The position numbers and the translations under genes are program-made. A model generated the notes under the pieces. It saw only the letters and a list, made by a program, of their open reading frames with translations. It had not been told where the DNA came from and searched no databases. 64,000 bases of DNA from Cellulomonas sp. Root930 (GTDB taxonomy: Bacteria > Actinomycetota > Actinomycetes > Actinomycetales > Cellulomonadaceae), in assembly GCA_001429255.1 (NCBI GenBank), contig LMJI01000002.1, positions 669,274-733,273 on the forward strand, in the 5' to 3' direction. Shown piece after piece: positions 1 to 8,693 of this stretch. Numbering within the stretch: position 1 is the stretch's first letter; each line of letters starts with the position of its first letter.

Positions 1-243
1 GTCGGCATCTCCCGCGAGGGCAGCCTGATCGACATGGGCGTGGAGCACGGCTTCGTGCGCAAGTCCGGCGCCTGGTACACGTACGAGGGCGACCAGCTGG
101 GACAGGGCAAGGAGAACGCCCGCGCCTTCCTGCGGGACAACCCGGACCTGGCCGTCGAGCTCGACAAGAAGATCAAGGAGAAGCTCGGCATCGGCGCCCG
201 GGTCGACGCACCGGCCGACGCCGTGCCGGTCGTCGACTTCTGA
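1..243 (+). CDS. recA: RecA recombinase, C-terminal 80 residues (gene starts before the window)
   Basis: The reading frame is open from base 1 to the TGA at 241-243 and encodes the last 80 residues of RecA. The opening [10 protein letters not shown], then [22 protein letters not shown] and the run of charged residues, match the C-terminal part of RecA that follows the ATPase core. RecA forms filaments on single-stranded DNA, pairs homologous strands and triggers LexA self-cleavage. The recX start lies 8 bases downstream, the usual actinobacterial pair, so co-transcription is likely. The gene is cut by the window edge and is not broken. The SOS box expected at its promoter is outside the window. 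Confidence 0.97.
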   Translation, partial: VGISREGSLIDMGVEHGFVRKSGAWYTYEGDQLGQGKENARAFLRDNPDLAVELDKKIKEKLGIGARVDAPADAVPVVDF

Positions 244-251
244 GCAGTCGC

Positions 252-839
252 ATGACCAGTAGCAACCGACGTCGAGGGCGGTTCGGGACCGAGCCGCCCT
301 CGACGGGCACGGCTGCGCAGGACGTCGAGCCGGACCAGGAGTCCGTGGCGCGCGCGATCGCGCTGCGGCTCCTGACCTCCTCGGCGCGCAGCCGGGGACA
401 GCTCGCCGAGGCGCTGGCCCGCAAGGGCGTCCCCGACGACGTCGCGGACCGGGTGCTCGACAGGTTCACCGAGGTCGGGCTGATCGACGATGCCGAGTAC
501 GCGCGGATGCTCGTCCGGACGCGGCACGCGGAGCGTGGGCTCTCGCGGCGTGCGATCGCCGTGGAGCTGCGCCGCCGCGGGATCGACGACGAGACCGCCG
601 GCGACGCGCTCGAGCAGGTCGACTCGGCCGACGAGGACGAGGCTGCGCGCCGGCTCGTGCGGCGCAAGCTGGCCTCGACGTCCGGCCTGGACGCGCCGAC
701 GCGGTCTCGGCGCACGCTCGCGGCCCTGGGGCGCAAGGGGTACCCGCCCGGCCTGGTGGCTCGGCTGATGCGCGAGGAGCTCGCCCAGCAGGGCACCGAG
801 GGCGCGGACGAGCTCGACGGGTTCGACCCGGGTCCGTGA
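252..839 (+). CDS. recX: Regulatory protein RecX
   Basis: This 195-residue protein carries the repeated three-helix pattern of RecX, for example ALRLLTSSARSRGQLAEAL and RLVRRKLAS, and has the usual family length. RecX binds RecA filaments and limits their growth and ATPase activity in the cytoplasm. The ATG at 252 follows the recA stop by 8 bases and has only a weak ribosome site, so translation is probably coupled to recA. The first 35 residues are a variable, low-complexity tail typical of actinobacterial RecX. Confidence 0.95.
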   Translation: MTSSNRRRGRFGTEPPSTGTAAQDVEPDQESVARAIALRLLTSSARSRGQLAEALARKGVPDDVADRVLDRFTEVGLIDDAEYARMLVRTRHAERGLSRRAIAVELRRRGIDDETAGDALEQVDSADEDEAARRLVRRKLASTSGLDAPTRSRRTLAALGRKGYPPGLVARLMREELAQQGTEGADELDGFDPGP

Positions 840-911
840 CGTTCGGCACAGCTGTGCACACTCGGGCGCGCGCCGGGGTGGCGAAGGGCCCGGACGCGGC
901 CGGGTGTGAGC

Positions 912-949
912 GACAATGGCCCAGACCCGCGCACCGGTACCGGTGCGCG
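912..949 (+). promoter_or_regulatory. Candidate rny promoter with a perfect 22-bp palindrome
   Basis: GACAAT at 912-917 could serve as a -10 box for rny. Bases 928-949 form a perfect 22-bp palindrome centred on GGTACC (half-site CGCGCACCGGT), which would sit at or just after the transcription start. It may be an operator or a leader hairpin. No clear -35 box is visible. Confidence 0.4.
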
Positions 950-977
950 TCGCGCGTGGCCCGACCAGGAGGATGAC

Positions 978-2477
978 GTGGACGCAGGCGCCATCGCCAC
1001 GATCGTGGGGCTGCTCGGCGCCTGTCTCGTCGCCCTCGTGCTCGTCCTGGTCGCCCGCCGCGAGGCCGGGGTCCAGCGGGCCAGGGCCGCGGAGGACGTC
1101 GCCTCGATCAAGGACGACGCGCGGGCGATGCTCGCCGACGTCGAGCGCCGAGAGCGCCGGCTGACCGAGCGGGAGCACAGCCTCGCGGCCGACCGCACCG
1201 AGGTCGACGAGCTCGAACGTCGCGCCCGTGCCGACGCCGAGAACGCGGCCGAGGCCAAGCGTTCCGGTGCGCGCACCCTCGAGGACGCCGAGCGCGCCGC
1301 CGCACAGCGCGCGACGGACGCCGAGCGCGCGGCCCTCGCCGAGCTCGAGGCAGTCACCGGGCTGACGGCCGAGGACGCACGCGCCGAGCTGACCCGGCGG
1401 CTCGTCGAGCAGGCCCAGAACGACGCCGCGGCGCAGGTCCGCCGCGCGGAGGCCCAGGCCCGGCGGACCGCGGAGGCTCGCGCGCGACGGATCGTCACCA
1501 CGGCCGTGCAGCGACTCGCCGTCCCGACCAGCACGCAGTCGCCGCTCACGGTGCTGCCCCTCCCGTCGGATGAGATGAAGGGCCGGATCATCGGCAAGGA
1601 GGGCCGGAACATCCGGTCCTTCGAGGCGCTGACCGGGGTCAACGTGCTGGTCGACGACCAGCCGGACGCCGTCGTCCTCTCGTGCTTCGACACCGAGCGC
1701 CGGGAGGTCGCCCAGGTGGCCCTCGAGGCACTGATGGCGGACGGCCGCATCCACCCGCAGCGCATCGAGCAGGCGTACGCGGAGGCGCTGGCCGGTGCGG
1801 ACGAGCGGACCGACGCCGCGGGCCACGACGCTGCCGAGCGTGCGGGTGTGGGCGCGCTGCACCCGACCCTCGTCCGCACTCTCGGACGGCTGCGCCTGCG
1901 GACGTCCTACGGGCAGAACGTGCTCGAGCACCTCGTCGAGACCGCCCAGCTCGCCGCCGCCCTCGCCGCCGAGATCGGCGCCGACGTGGAGGTGAGCCGC
2001 CGGGGCGCGTTCCTGCACGACCTCGGCAAGGCGCTCACCGCGGAGGTGCCCGGCACGCACGCCGCCGTCGGAGCGGACCTGGCCCGTCGCCACGGCGAGT
2101 CGGCGACCGTGGTCAACGCCATCGCTGCGCACCACGACGAGGTCCCCGCCGAGACGGTCGAGGCCGTGCTCGTCCAGGTGTCGGACGCGATCTCCGCCGC
2201 CCGACCGGGCGCCCGCCGCGAAGAGCTGGACCAGTACGTGGAGCGGATCGACAAGCTGGAGCAGCTCGTCGCCGCGCACGCAGGGGTGCGTCGTGCGCTG
2301 GCCATGTCCGCGGGCCGTGAGGTGCGGGTGGTGGTCGAGCCGTCCGAGGTCGACGACTACGCGCTGCCGCAGCTGGCCGTGGCCATCGCGCGCCACATCG
2401 AGGCCGACCTGGCCTACCCCGGCGAGATCACCGTGACGGTCGTCCGCGAGATCCGGGCGAGCGCGACCGCCGGCTAG
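978..2477 (+). CDS. rny: Ribonuclease Y
   Basis: RNase Y is a membrane-anchored endoribonuclease that starts mRNA decay. From the GTG at 978 the protein has 499 residues: one membrane helix at about 5-25, a long charged coiled coil at about 30-195, a KH RNA-binding domain with GRIIGKEGRNIRSFE near 200, and an HD phosphohydrolase domain with FLHDLGKA near 345 and AHHDEV near 385. I chose 978 because AGGAGG at 967-972 lies in front of it and the membrane helix then starts at once. An in-frame GTG at 906 would add 24 non-conserved residues. Its stop codon overlaps the stop of the leftward gluD within the tetramer CTAG. Confidence 0.95.
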   Translation: MDAGAIATIVGLLGACLVALVLVLVARREAGVQRARAAEDVASIKDDARAMLADVERRERRLTEREHSLAADRTEVDELERRARADAENAAEAKRSGARTLEDAERAAAQRATDAERAALAELEAVTGLTAEDARAELTRRLVEQAQNDAAAQVRRAEAQARRTAEARARRIVTTAVQRLAVPTSTQSPLTVLPLPSDEMKGRIIGKEGRNIRSFEALTGVNVLVDDQPDAVVLSCFDTERREVAQVALEALMADGRIHPQRIEQAYAEALAGADERTDAAGHDAAERAGVGALHPTLVRTLGRLRLRTSYGQNVLEHLVETAQLAAALAAEIGADVEVSRRGAFLHDLGKALTAEVPGTHAAVGADLARRHGESATVVNAIAAHHDEVPAETVEAVLVQVSDAISAARPGARREELDQYVERIDKLEQLVAAHAGVRRALAMSAGREVRVVVEPSEVDDYALPQLAVAIARHIEADLAYPGEITVTVVREIRASATAG

Positions 2478-3334
2478 TCCTTCCCGATCGCGGTCACCAG
2501 CGTCGGCGCCTCGGCCTGCGGCTTGCCGGCGGTCCGACGCCCGACCCGTCCGGCGAGCATCTCCGCCAGCTTGGTGAGCCCGTAGTTGATGACGATGAAG
2601 ATGAGCGCCGCCACGACCAGCGACTGCAGGATGTTGCCGTTGCCGGAGCCGTACCGGCGCGCGGCGTCGAGCAGCTCCGGGTACGTGATGATCACGCCGA
2701 GCGCGGTGTCCTTGAGGATGACGACCAGCTGGCTGGCGATCGCGGGCAGCATCGCGATGACCGCCTGGGGGACCTCGATGAGCCGCAGCGACTGGACGTC
2801 CCGGAGCCCGACGGCGAGCGCGGCCTCCCGCTGACCCTTCGGCAGGCCGTGCACGCCGGACCGGATCAGCTCCGCGAAGACCGAGCCGTTGTAGAACGTG
2901 AGGCCCAGGACGACGGCGACCAGGGGGACGTCGGACGGCTCGATGATCCGCAGCTGCCCGAGACCGAGGTAGAAGAAGATCATCATGAGCAGCACGGGCA
3001 CGGCACGGAAGAACTCGACGACGCCGCCGCTCAGGGTCCGCACGATCTTCGACGACGACAGCCGCCCGAGGCCGAACACGAACCCGTAGACCGCACTGGT
3101 GACGATCGAGATCCCGGCAGCCTTGAGGGTCTCCACGAGGCCGGGGATCAGGTAGTTGGTCCAGGGGTTGGCGGTCAGGAACGGCTTCCAGAGGGCGGCG
3201 TCGAGCTGGCCCTTGGCGCCCAGGCGCGCCAGCACCCAGACGCCGATGCCTGCGACGACGACGGTCGCGGCGATGTTTACCCAGACCATGCGTCGGCGAG
3301 CGACGGGACCGGGGACGTCGAACAGGGTGCTCAT
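2474..3334 (-). CDS. gluD: Glutamate-type ABC transporter permease GluD
   Basis: A 286-residue inner-membrane permease of the polar amino acid family (HisM type). It has an N-terminal helix near 18-38 and a core with the permease loop signature around EAALAVGLRDVQSLRLIEVPQA, which contacts the ATPase GluA. The ATG at 3334 overlaps the stop of gluC in ATGA, so the two permeases are translationally coupled. It is last in the leftward operon gluA-gluB-gluC-gluD, the order of the Corynebacterium glutamate uptake operon. An open frame runs upstream to 3682, but that stretch is arginine-rich shadow of gluC. Substrate assignment to glutamate is by homology and operon order. Confidence 0.93.
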   Translation of the reverse strand: MSTLFDVPGPVARRRMVWVNIAATVVVAGIGVWVLARLGAKGQLDAALWKPFLTANPWTNYLIPGLVETLKAAGISIVTSAVYGFVFGLGRLSSSKIVRTLSGGVVEFFRAVPVLLMMIFFYLGLGQLRIIEPSDVPLVAVVLGLTFYNGSVFAELIRSGVHGLPKGQREAALAVGLRDVQSLRLIEVPQAVIAMLPAIASQLVVILKDTALGVIITYPELLDAARRYGSGNGNILQSLVVAALIFIVINYGLTKLAEMLAGRVGRRTAGKPQAEAPTLVTAIGKD

Positions 3335-4020
3335 CGGGACACCGCCAGTCGTCGGGAGAGCGAGGTCGTGGCCAGGCCGATCGGCACGACGATGAGGACG
3401 AAGCCGAGCGCGAAGGTCAGGAAGATCGCGAGGATCACGTCGGGGCGGAACTCGATCATGGTCTTCATCAGGCCGGACGCCTCCGCCACGGACGCGGCGG
3501 CCGCGACGGTGGAGTTCTTGGTCAGGGCGATGAGCACGTTGCCCAGCGGAGCGACGGACCCGCGGAACGCCTGCGGGAGGATGATCAGCCGCGCGGCGGG
3601 CCAGAACGACAGGCCGATGGCCCGGGCGGCCTCCGCCTGACCGACGGGCACGGTGTTCACACCGGAGCGCAGCGCCTCGCACACGAAGGCGGCGTGGTAG
3701 ACGCTCAGGCCCAGCACGGCGAGGCGGAAGAAGTTCGTCTGGAAGTCGGGCGAGAGCGTGAGGCCCAGCTGCCCCCAGAGCCCGAGCACGCAGAAGACCA
3801 TGATGATCGTCAGGGGCGTGTTGCGCAGCAGCGTCACGTACGTCGAGCCGGCCCAGCGCAGGCTCGGCACGGGCGAGATCCGCATGATCGCCAGGACCGT
3901 GCCCAGGACCAGCGCGAGGATCGCGGCGTAGAAGGTCAGCTGGATGTTGACCCAGAACGCCGCGAGCACGTCGAACTCGTCGAACAGTGACAGGAACTGC
4001 TGGAGGAAACCGTCGTCCAC
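3331..4020 (-). CDS. gluC: Glutamate-type ABC transporter permease GluC
   Basis: A 229-residue permease with about five membrane segments starting near residue 20 and the family loop motif in GQAEAARAIGLSFWPAARLIILPQA. It pairs with GluD to form the channel of a polar amino acid importer. The start is a GTG at 4018-4020 preceded by AGGAG. A strong hairpin separates it from gluB upstream, so it may be made at lower levels than the binding protein. It overlaps gluD by 4 bases. Confidence 0.93.
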   Translation of the reverse strand: MDDGFLQQFLSLFDEFDVLAAFWVNIQLTFYAAILALVLGTVLAIMRISPVPSLRWAGSTYVTLLRNTPLTIIMVFCVLGLWGQLGLTLSPDFQTNFFRLAVLGLSVYHAAFVCEALRSGVNTVPVGQAEAARAIGLSFWPAARLIILPQAFRGSVAPLGNVLIALTKNSTVAAAASVAEASGLMKTMIEFRPDVILAIFLTFALGFVLIVVPIGLATTSLSRRLAVSR

Positions 4021-4044
4021 CGACGCTCCTAGCTCTTGGAGGGA

Positions 4045-4079
4045 CCGGGGGCCCGCGCGGTCACCGCGCGAGCCCCCGG
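4045..4079 (-). terminator. Hairpin between gluB and gluC, probable intra-operon attenuator
   Basis: CCGGGGG and CCCCCGG arms plus an inner 7-bp CGCGCGG/CCGCGCG stem close on a TCA loop, with one internal mismatch. There is no T-rich tail. It sits in the 71-base gap between gluB and gluC and would lower permease expression or protect the upstream binding-protein mRNA. Confidence 0.55.
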
Positions 4080-4091
4080 AACGTCAGCGGG

Positions 4092-4964
4092 TCAGGCGCA
4101 GGCGGCGGGCGTCGGGGGGTTGAGGTCCTCGTTCGCCTTGTAGCCGGAGGCGCCGACGTTCTTGTCGAGCAGCTCCTGCCACGTGCCGTCGTCGATCATC
4201 TTGGTGATGGCCTCGTTGATGGCCTCGCACTTGTCGGACTCCTTGGGGATGCCGACGCCGTAGTTCTCCTCGGAGAACGGGTTGCCGACGACCTTGACCT
4301 TGCCCTCGTTCGCGGGCACGGCCGCGAGACCGGCCAGGATGATGTCGTCCGTCGTGACGGCGTCGACCGTGCCGGCGGTCAGGGCGGTGACGCACTCGGC
4401 GTACCCGGGCTGCTCGAGCAGGTTGGTCCCCGCCGCGTACTCGTCCTTGATGCGCTGCGCCGACGTGGAGCCGGTGACGGAGCAGAGGTTCTTGCCCTCG
4501 AGGTCCTGCGGGCCGGTGATCGAGTCGTCGTCCGCGGCGACCAGCAGGTCCTGGCCGGCGACGAAGTACGGACCGGCGAAGGAGACGACCTCCTTGCGCT
4601 TGTCGGTGATGGAGTAGGTGGCGAAGATCATGTCCACCTGGCCGTTCTGCAGCAGCGTCTCGCGCTGGGCCGAGGGGGACTGGACCCACTCGATCTGGTC
4701 CTCGCCGTAGCCGAGCTCACCCGCGACGAACTTCGCCACGTCGACGTCGAAGCCGGTGTACTCGCTGCCGTCCTGGAAGCCCAGGCCGGGCTGGTCGAAC
4801 TTGATGCCGATCTTGATGGTGCCCTCGGCGCCACCGGAGGCCTCGGTCTCCTCGCTCGTCGCGCCCGCGTCGGTGTCCGTGTCGTCGCCGCCGTCGCTCG
4901 AACAGCCTGCGAGCGTGAGCGTGGCCGCTGCGGCGAGTGCCAGTACCAGTCGTCCTCTGCGCAT
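4092..4964 (-). CDS. gluB: Glutamate-type ABC transporter substrate-binding lipoprotein GluB
   Basis: A 290-residue solute-binding lipoprotein. The N-terminus MRRGRLVLALAAAATLTLAGC is a lipoprotein signal with the lipobox LAGC, so the mature protein would be lipid-anchored at Cys21. An Asp/Thr/Glu-rich linker follows to about residue 48, then the bilobed domain with GFDVDVAKFVAGELG and GQVDMIFATYSITDKR, typical of polar amino acid binding proteins. The ATG at 4964 has AAGGGGA in front. It delivers substrate to the GluC/GluD permease. Confidence 0.95.
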   Translation of the reverse strand: MRRGRLVLALAAAATLTLAGCSSDGGDDTDTDAGATSEETEASGGAEGTIKIGIKFDQPGLGFQDGSEYTGFDVDVAKFVAGELGYGEDQIEWVQSPSAQRETLLQNGQVDMIFATYSITDKRKEVVSFAGPYFVAGQDLLVAADDDSITGPQDLEGKNLCSVTGSTSAQRIKDEYAAGTNLLEQPGYAECVTALTAGTVDAVTTDDIILAGLAAVPANEGKVKVVGNPFSEENYGVGIPKESDKCEAINEAITKMIDDGTWQELLDKNVGASGYKANEDLNPPTPAACA

Positions 4965-5018
4965 GGTGTGTCCCCTTCGTGTGGTGTGCGGTGTCGGTTC
5001 GGTTGTGGTGGGGGTGAG

Positions 5019-5801
5019 TCAGTGGGTGAGGATCTTCGACAGGAAGTCGCGGGCCCGGTCGCTCGTCGGAGCGGTGAAGAACGTCTCCGGGTCGGCCTCC
5101 TCGACGATCTGGCCGCCGTCCATGAACACCACGCGGTTGGCCGCCTTGCGGGCGAAGCCCATCTCGTGGGTGACGACGATCATCGTCATGCCGTCGCGGG
5201 CGAGGCCGACCATGACGTCGAGGACCTCGTTGATCATCTCGGGGTCGAGCGCGGAGGTCGGCTCGTCGAAGAGCATGACCTTGGGCTGCATGGCGAGCGC
5301 CCGGGCGATCGCCACACGCTGCTGCTGCCCGCCCGAGAGCTGCGCGGGGAGCTTGTCGGCCTGGTTGCGCACCCCCACGCGGTCGAGGAGGTCGAGCGCG
5401 ATCTCGCGGGCCTTGGCGGGCTTGACGCCCTTGGCCTTGATCTGGCCGAGGGTGACGTTCTCGAGGACTGTCTTGTGGGCGAACAGGTTGAACGACTGGA
5501 ACACCATGCCGACGTCGGCCCGCAGCCGTGCCAGGGCGCGACCCTCGGCGGGCAGCGGCTGGCCGTCCAGCGCGATGGTGCCGGAGTCGATGGTCTCCAG
5601 CCGGTTGATCGTCCGGCACAGGGTCGACTTCCCGCTCCCGGACGGGCCGATGATGACGACGACCTCGCCGCGGTGCACGGTGAGGTTGATGTCCTGCAGG
5701 ACGTGCAGGGGGCCGAAGTGCTTGTCGACGCCCCGGAGCTCCACGAGGGCGTCGGACGTCTGGTCGGTCGGGGCGGGCGGTGCGGCTGAGGTGTCCACCA
5801 T
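5019..5801 (-). CDS. gluA: Glutamate-type ABC transporter ATP-binding protein GluA
   Basis: A 260-residue ABC ATPase. It shows Walker [10 protein letters not shown], a Q-loop in [13 protein letters not shown], the signature [15 protein letters not shown], Walker [13 protein letters not shown] and the switch His in VVTHEMGFA. It energises the GluC/GluD permease and is the first gene of the leftward operon. The ATG at 5801 lies 6 bases after a TAGGTT box and has no ribosome site, so the mRNA is probably leaderless. The promoter region is shared back to back with miaB. Confidence 0.95.
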   Translation of the reverse strand: MVDTSAAPPAPTDQTSDALVELRGVDKHFGPLHVLQDINLTVHRGEVVVIIGPSGSGKSTLCRTINRLETIDSGTIALDGQPLPAEGRALARLRADVGMVFQSFNLFAHKTVLENVTLGQIKAKGVKPAKAREIALDLLDRVGVRNQADKLPAQLSGGQQQRVAIARALAMQPKVMLFDEPTSALDPEMINEVLDVMVGLARDGMTMIVVTHEMGFARKAANRVVFMDGGQIVEEADPETFFTAPTSDRARDFLSKILTH

Positions 5802-5807
5802 TGGATG

Positions 5808-5813
5808 AACCTA
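5808..5813 (-). promoter_or_regulatory. -10 box of gluABCD
   Basis: On the minus strand TAGGTT ends 6 bases before the gluA ATG, so transcription should begin at or next to the start codon. Confidence 0.6.
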
Positions 5814-5910
5814 CGGGGGGTTTGCCCGATCTGGCGAGCCACGAGGGTCACGGTTCGGCAACGCACCCGTCAAGCACAACCCCAGGTGAGGGGCTCAGGG
5901 CGAGCGGCCG

Positions 5911-5916
5911 TACCCT
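5911..5916 (+). promoter_or_regulatory. -10 box of miaB
   Basis: TACCCT ends 5 bases before a GTG at 5922 and 8 bases before the ATG at 5925. No ribosome site is present, and the spacing does not decide between the two in-frame starts. Confidence 0.5.
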
Positions 5917-5924
5917 TGTCGGTG

Positions 5925-7496
5925 ATGTCCACGACCCTGCCTGCCGTCCTGTCGGACCTGTCGACGGCGACCCCCACGGCGCCCCCGCGCACCTATCTGG
6001 TCAAGACCCTCGGCTGCCAGATGAACGTGCACGACTCCGAGCACATGGCGGGCATGCTCGAGCAGGCCGGCTACGTGGCCGCGAGCCCGGTGGAGGCTGC
6101 CGCGGAGGACGCCGACGTCATCGTGATCAACACGTGTGCGGTCCGCGAGAACGCCGCCGACAAGCTGTACGGGAACCTGGGCCGGCTCGCCGGCACCAAG
6201 CGCGCGCGTCCGGGGATGCAGATCGCTGTCGGCGGCTGTCTCGCGCAGAAGGACCGCGCGGGGATCGTCGAGCGCGCGCCCTGGGTGGACGTCGTGTTCG
6301 GGACGCACAACCTCGACGTCCTGCCGGTCCTGCTGGAGCGCGCCCGCCACAACGCGGAGGCGCAGGTCGAGATCGAGGAGTCGCTGCAGGTCTTCCCCAG
6401 CACGCTGCCGACCCGTCGCGAGTCGGTGTTCGCCGGGTGGGTGTCCATCAGCGTGGGCTGCAACAACACGTGCACCTTCTGCATCGTCCCGCACCTGCGC
6501 GGCAAGGAGCGCGACCGCCGGCCGGGGGAGATCCTGGCGGAGGTCCAGGCGCTGGTCTCGCAGGGCGCGATCGAGGTGACGATGCTGGGCCAGAACGTGA
6601 ACTCGTACGGCGTGGAGTTCGGCGACCGGGGCGCGTTCGCCTCGCTGCTGCGCGCGGCAGGCGCGATCGAGGGCCTCGAGCGGCTGCGGTTCACGTCCCC
6701 GCACCCGGCGGCGTTCACCGACGACGTCATCGCGGCGATGGCCGAGACGCCGACCGTCATGCCGCAGCTGCACATGCCGCTGCAGTCGGGCTCCGACCGC
6801 ATCCTGCGGGCCATGCGCCGCTCGTACCGGTCGGACAAGTTCCTGGGCATCCTCGACCGGGTCCGGTCCGCGATGCCCGACGCGGCGATCACCACCGACA
6901 TCATCGTCGGCTTCCCCGGGGAGACCGAGGAGGACTTCGCGGAGACCCTCCGCGTCGTCGAGGCGTCGCGGTTCGCGTCCGCGTTCACGTTCCAGTACTC
7001 GCCGCGCCCCGGCACCGCCGCGTTCGACCTGCCGGACCAGCTGCCGAAGAGCGTCGTGCAGGAGCGCTACCTGCGCCTCACGGCCCTGCAGGACCGGATC
7101 TCCCAGGAGGAGAACCAGGCGCAGGTCGGCCGCACGGTGCAGGTGCTCGTCGCCGAGGCCGAGGGCCGCAAGGACGAGGCGACGCACCGGGTCACCGGTC
7201 GCGCCGCCGACAACCGGCTCGTCCACCTCGCTGTGCCCGCGGAGGCCGCGGCCGCACCCCGGCCGGGTGACCTCGTGACCGTCACGGTGACGCACGCGGC
7301 TCCGTACCACCTGGTCGCCGACTCCGCGGCGACGGGCGGGACGTTCGAGGTCCGCCGTACGGCCGCGGGCGACGCGTGGGAGCGGCGGCAGGCCGGTGGC
7401 GACGAGCACAGCCACGGCGGCGCCGCCGACGCGTGCGGCACGCCGGGTCCCACGGGCCCGGTCTCGCTCGGGCTGCCGACCCTGGTGCGGCGCTGA
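5925..7496 (+). CDS. miaB: tRNA-2-methylthio-N6-dimethylallyladenosine synthase MiaB
   Basis: MiaB adds the 2-methylthio group to i6A37 in tRNAs reading UNN codons. The 523-residue protein has the N-terminal iron-sulphur domain ([25 protein letters not shown] supply the three Cys), the radical-SAM motif CNNTCTFC and a C-terminal TRAM domain. The tail after the TRAM domain is about 60 residues longer than usual and low in complexity. It faces miaA, which makes the i6A substrate, a few genes downstream. The start could equally be the GTG at 5922. Confidence 0.95.
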   Translation: MSTTLPAVLSDLSTATPTAPPRTYLVKTLGCQMNVHDSEHMAGMLEQAGYVAASPVEAAAEDADVIVINTCAVRENAADKLYGNLGRLAGTKRARPGMQIAVGGCLAQKDRAGIVERAPWVDVVFGTHNLDVLPVLLERARHNAEAQVEIEESLQVFPSTLPTRRESVFAGWVSISVGCNNTCTFCIVPHLRGKERDRRPGEILAEVQALVSQGAIEVTMLGQNVNSYGVEFGDRGAFASLLRAAGAIEGLERLRFTSPHPAAFTDDVIAAMAETPTVMPQLHMPLQSGSDRILRAMRRSYRSDKFLGILDRVRSAMPDAAITTDIIVGFPGETEEDFAETLRVVEASRFASAFTFQYSPRPGTAAFDLPDQLPKSVVQERYLRLTALQDRISQEENQAQVGRTVQVLVAEAEGRKDEATHRVTGRAADNRLVHLAVPAEAAAAPRPGDLVTVTVTHAAPYHLVADSAATGGTFEVRRTAAGDAWERRQAGGDEHSHGGAADACGTPGPTGPVSLGLPTLVRR

Positions 7497-7500
7497 CCGC

Positions 7501-8022
7501 CTAGTTGTCGGGCACGTCCGGCGGGGGAGCGTCGTCGCGCGGGAGCACGGCCTCCATGGCCGAGAACATCTGCACCCCCGTGCCCAGCCCGCAGGCGAGC
7601 AGCTGCGCGAGCTGCGGGTCGGTGACCCCGGGCTCGAAGTCGGCGGACACCTCGCTGTAGAGCGCGAGGACGCCCTCCTCCTCGCGCAGGTACGCCTTGG
7701 GCCAGATCCGCTCGCGGTTCCAGTCGTTGATCGCCATGGCTGCGGCCTCACGCTGGTCGAGCTGCAGCCCGCGGTGCCACCGGCCGCGCACCTGGAGGAT
7801 CTCCTGCTGCTCGCCGAGCAGGAGGAACCAGAAGCGGCTGCCGTCCCACGTGCCGGTCAGGTCGCCGTCGTCGTCGACCACGAACCGGTAGCCGCGGCCG
7901 ACCAGGTAGTCCGCGATCCGCTCACGGGTCAGCGGAGCCGGCGGCTCGTCGTCGGGCGTCGGCCGCTTGGTGGGCTTGGGCAGGCCACCGAGCACCCGCA
8001 GGAGCCAGCCGGGCCCGCTCAC
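7501..8022 (-). CDS. YbjN-domain protein (first of three)
   Basis: A 173-residue cytoplasmic protein of the YbjN family, whose fold resembles type III secretion chaperones. Its biochemical role is not established. The conserved core reads YLVGRGYRFVVDDDGDLTGTWDG, EILQVRGRWHRG and NRERIWPKAYL. The GTG at 8022 overlaps the stop of the upstream YbjN gene in GTGA, so the pair is one operon. Its stop is only 4 bases from the miaB stop on the other strand. Two paralogues follow within 2 kb. Confidence 0.85.
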   Translation of the reverse strand: MSGPGWLLRVLGGLPKPTKRPTPDDEPPAPLTRERIADYLVGRGYRFVVDDDGDLTGTWDGSRFWFLLLGEQQEILQVRGRWHRGLQLDQREAAAMAINDWNRERIWPKAYLREEEGVLALYSEVSADFEPGVTDPQLAQLLACGLGTGVQMFSAMEAVLPRDDAPPPDVPDN

Positions 8023-8615
8023 GGCGCGACTCCCGCCGGGTCCGGGTACCGCTCGTCCAGGGCGTCGAAGAACATGCTCCCCGTCGACAGGCCGCAGAAC
8101 AGCATCTGGCTCAGCTGCGCGTCGGTCGCGCCGTGCTCCAGGTCCGTGGCCACCTCCGAGACGACGTGCACGCGGCCGTTGTCGCGGACGCGGATGTACG
8201 CCTTGGGCCAGATGCGGTCGGCGTTCCACTCGTTGCAGACGTCGAGCACCTCCTCCAGACGCTCGATCGCGACCTCGCGGTGCCACTGGCCACGCACCTG
8301 GAGGATCTCCGACTTCTCGCCGAACAGGAAGAAGTAGAAGAGCCGGCCGCGCCACAGGCCGCCGAGGTCACCGTCGTTGTCCACGAAGTAGCTGAACTGG
8401 TTGTTGGTCATCCAGGCGGCGATGCGGGCGGGCGTCACGTCCGTCGGCAGGTCAGCGGCCGGCTCGGCGACACCGAGCTCGCGCGCGAGCAGCTGGGCGA
8501 CGCGGTCGTGCAGCTCGTCGTCGTCGGCCTCGAGGGCGGGCGTGGCATCCGAGGCGGTCGAGGGCAGGGAGCGCCCCCGCCACCAGCGCCGTGCACGATC
8601 CCCGAGCGACCCCAT
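8019..8615 (-). CDS. YbjN-domain protein (second of three)
   Basis: A 198-residue paralogue of its neighbour, with a variable N-terminal part to about residue 55, then the YbjN core FSYFVDNDGDLGGLWRG, EILQVRGQWHRE and NADRIWPKAYIRV, and a C-terminal segment QLSQMLFCGLSTGSMFFDALDERYP shared with the third copy. The ATG at 8615 lies 7 bases after a TACTGT box, and no ribosome site is visible. I infer dosage or heteromer formation among the three copies. Function is unknown. Confidence 0.85.
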   Translation of the reverse strand: MGSLGDRARRWWRGRSLPSTASDATPALEADDDELHDRVAQLLARELGVAEPAADLPTDVTPARIAAWMTNNQFSYFVDNDGDLGGLWRGRLFYFFLFGEKSEILQVRGQWHREVAIERLEEVLDVCNEWNADRIWPKAYIRVRDNGRVHVVSEVATDLEHGATDAQLSQMLFCGLSTGSMFFDALDERYPDPAGVAP

Positions 8616-8622
8616 AGGCAGG

Positions 8623-8628
8623 ACAGTA
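8623..8628 (-). promoter_or_regulatory. -10 box of the YbjN gene pair
   Basis: TACTGT on the minus strand, 7 bases from the ATG at 8615. Confidence 0.5.
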
Positions 8629-8681
8629 CCGGCGGTGACCCACACCGGGGTGCCGTCGTTCGGGTGCCGTGCAGGCTCCCG

Positions 8682-8687
8682 TAGGTT
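8682..8687 (+). promoter_or_regulatory. -10 box of the extradiol-like gene
   Basis: TAGGTT, 6 bases before the ATG at 8694. Confidence 0.6.
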
Positions 8688-8693
8688 CGGGTC

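Noticed and set aside
1-243. recA as a truncated pseudogene
   Set aside because: The frame is open to the first base and the C-terminus is intact, so the gene is simply cut by the window edge.
7501-8615. Type III secretion chaperones
   Set aside because: YbjN proteins share only the fold. No secretion apparatus or effector gene is present and the organism type does not carry such systems.
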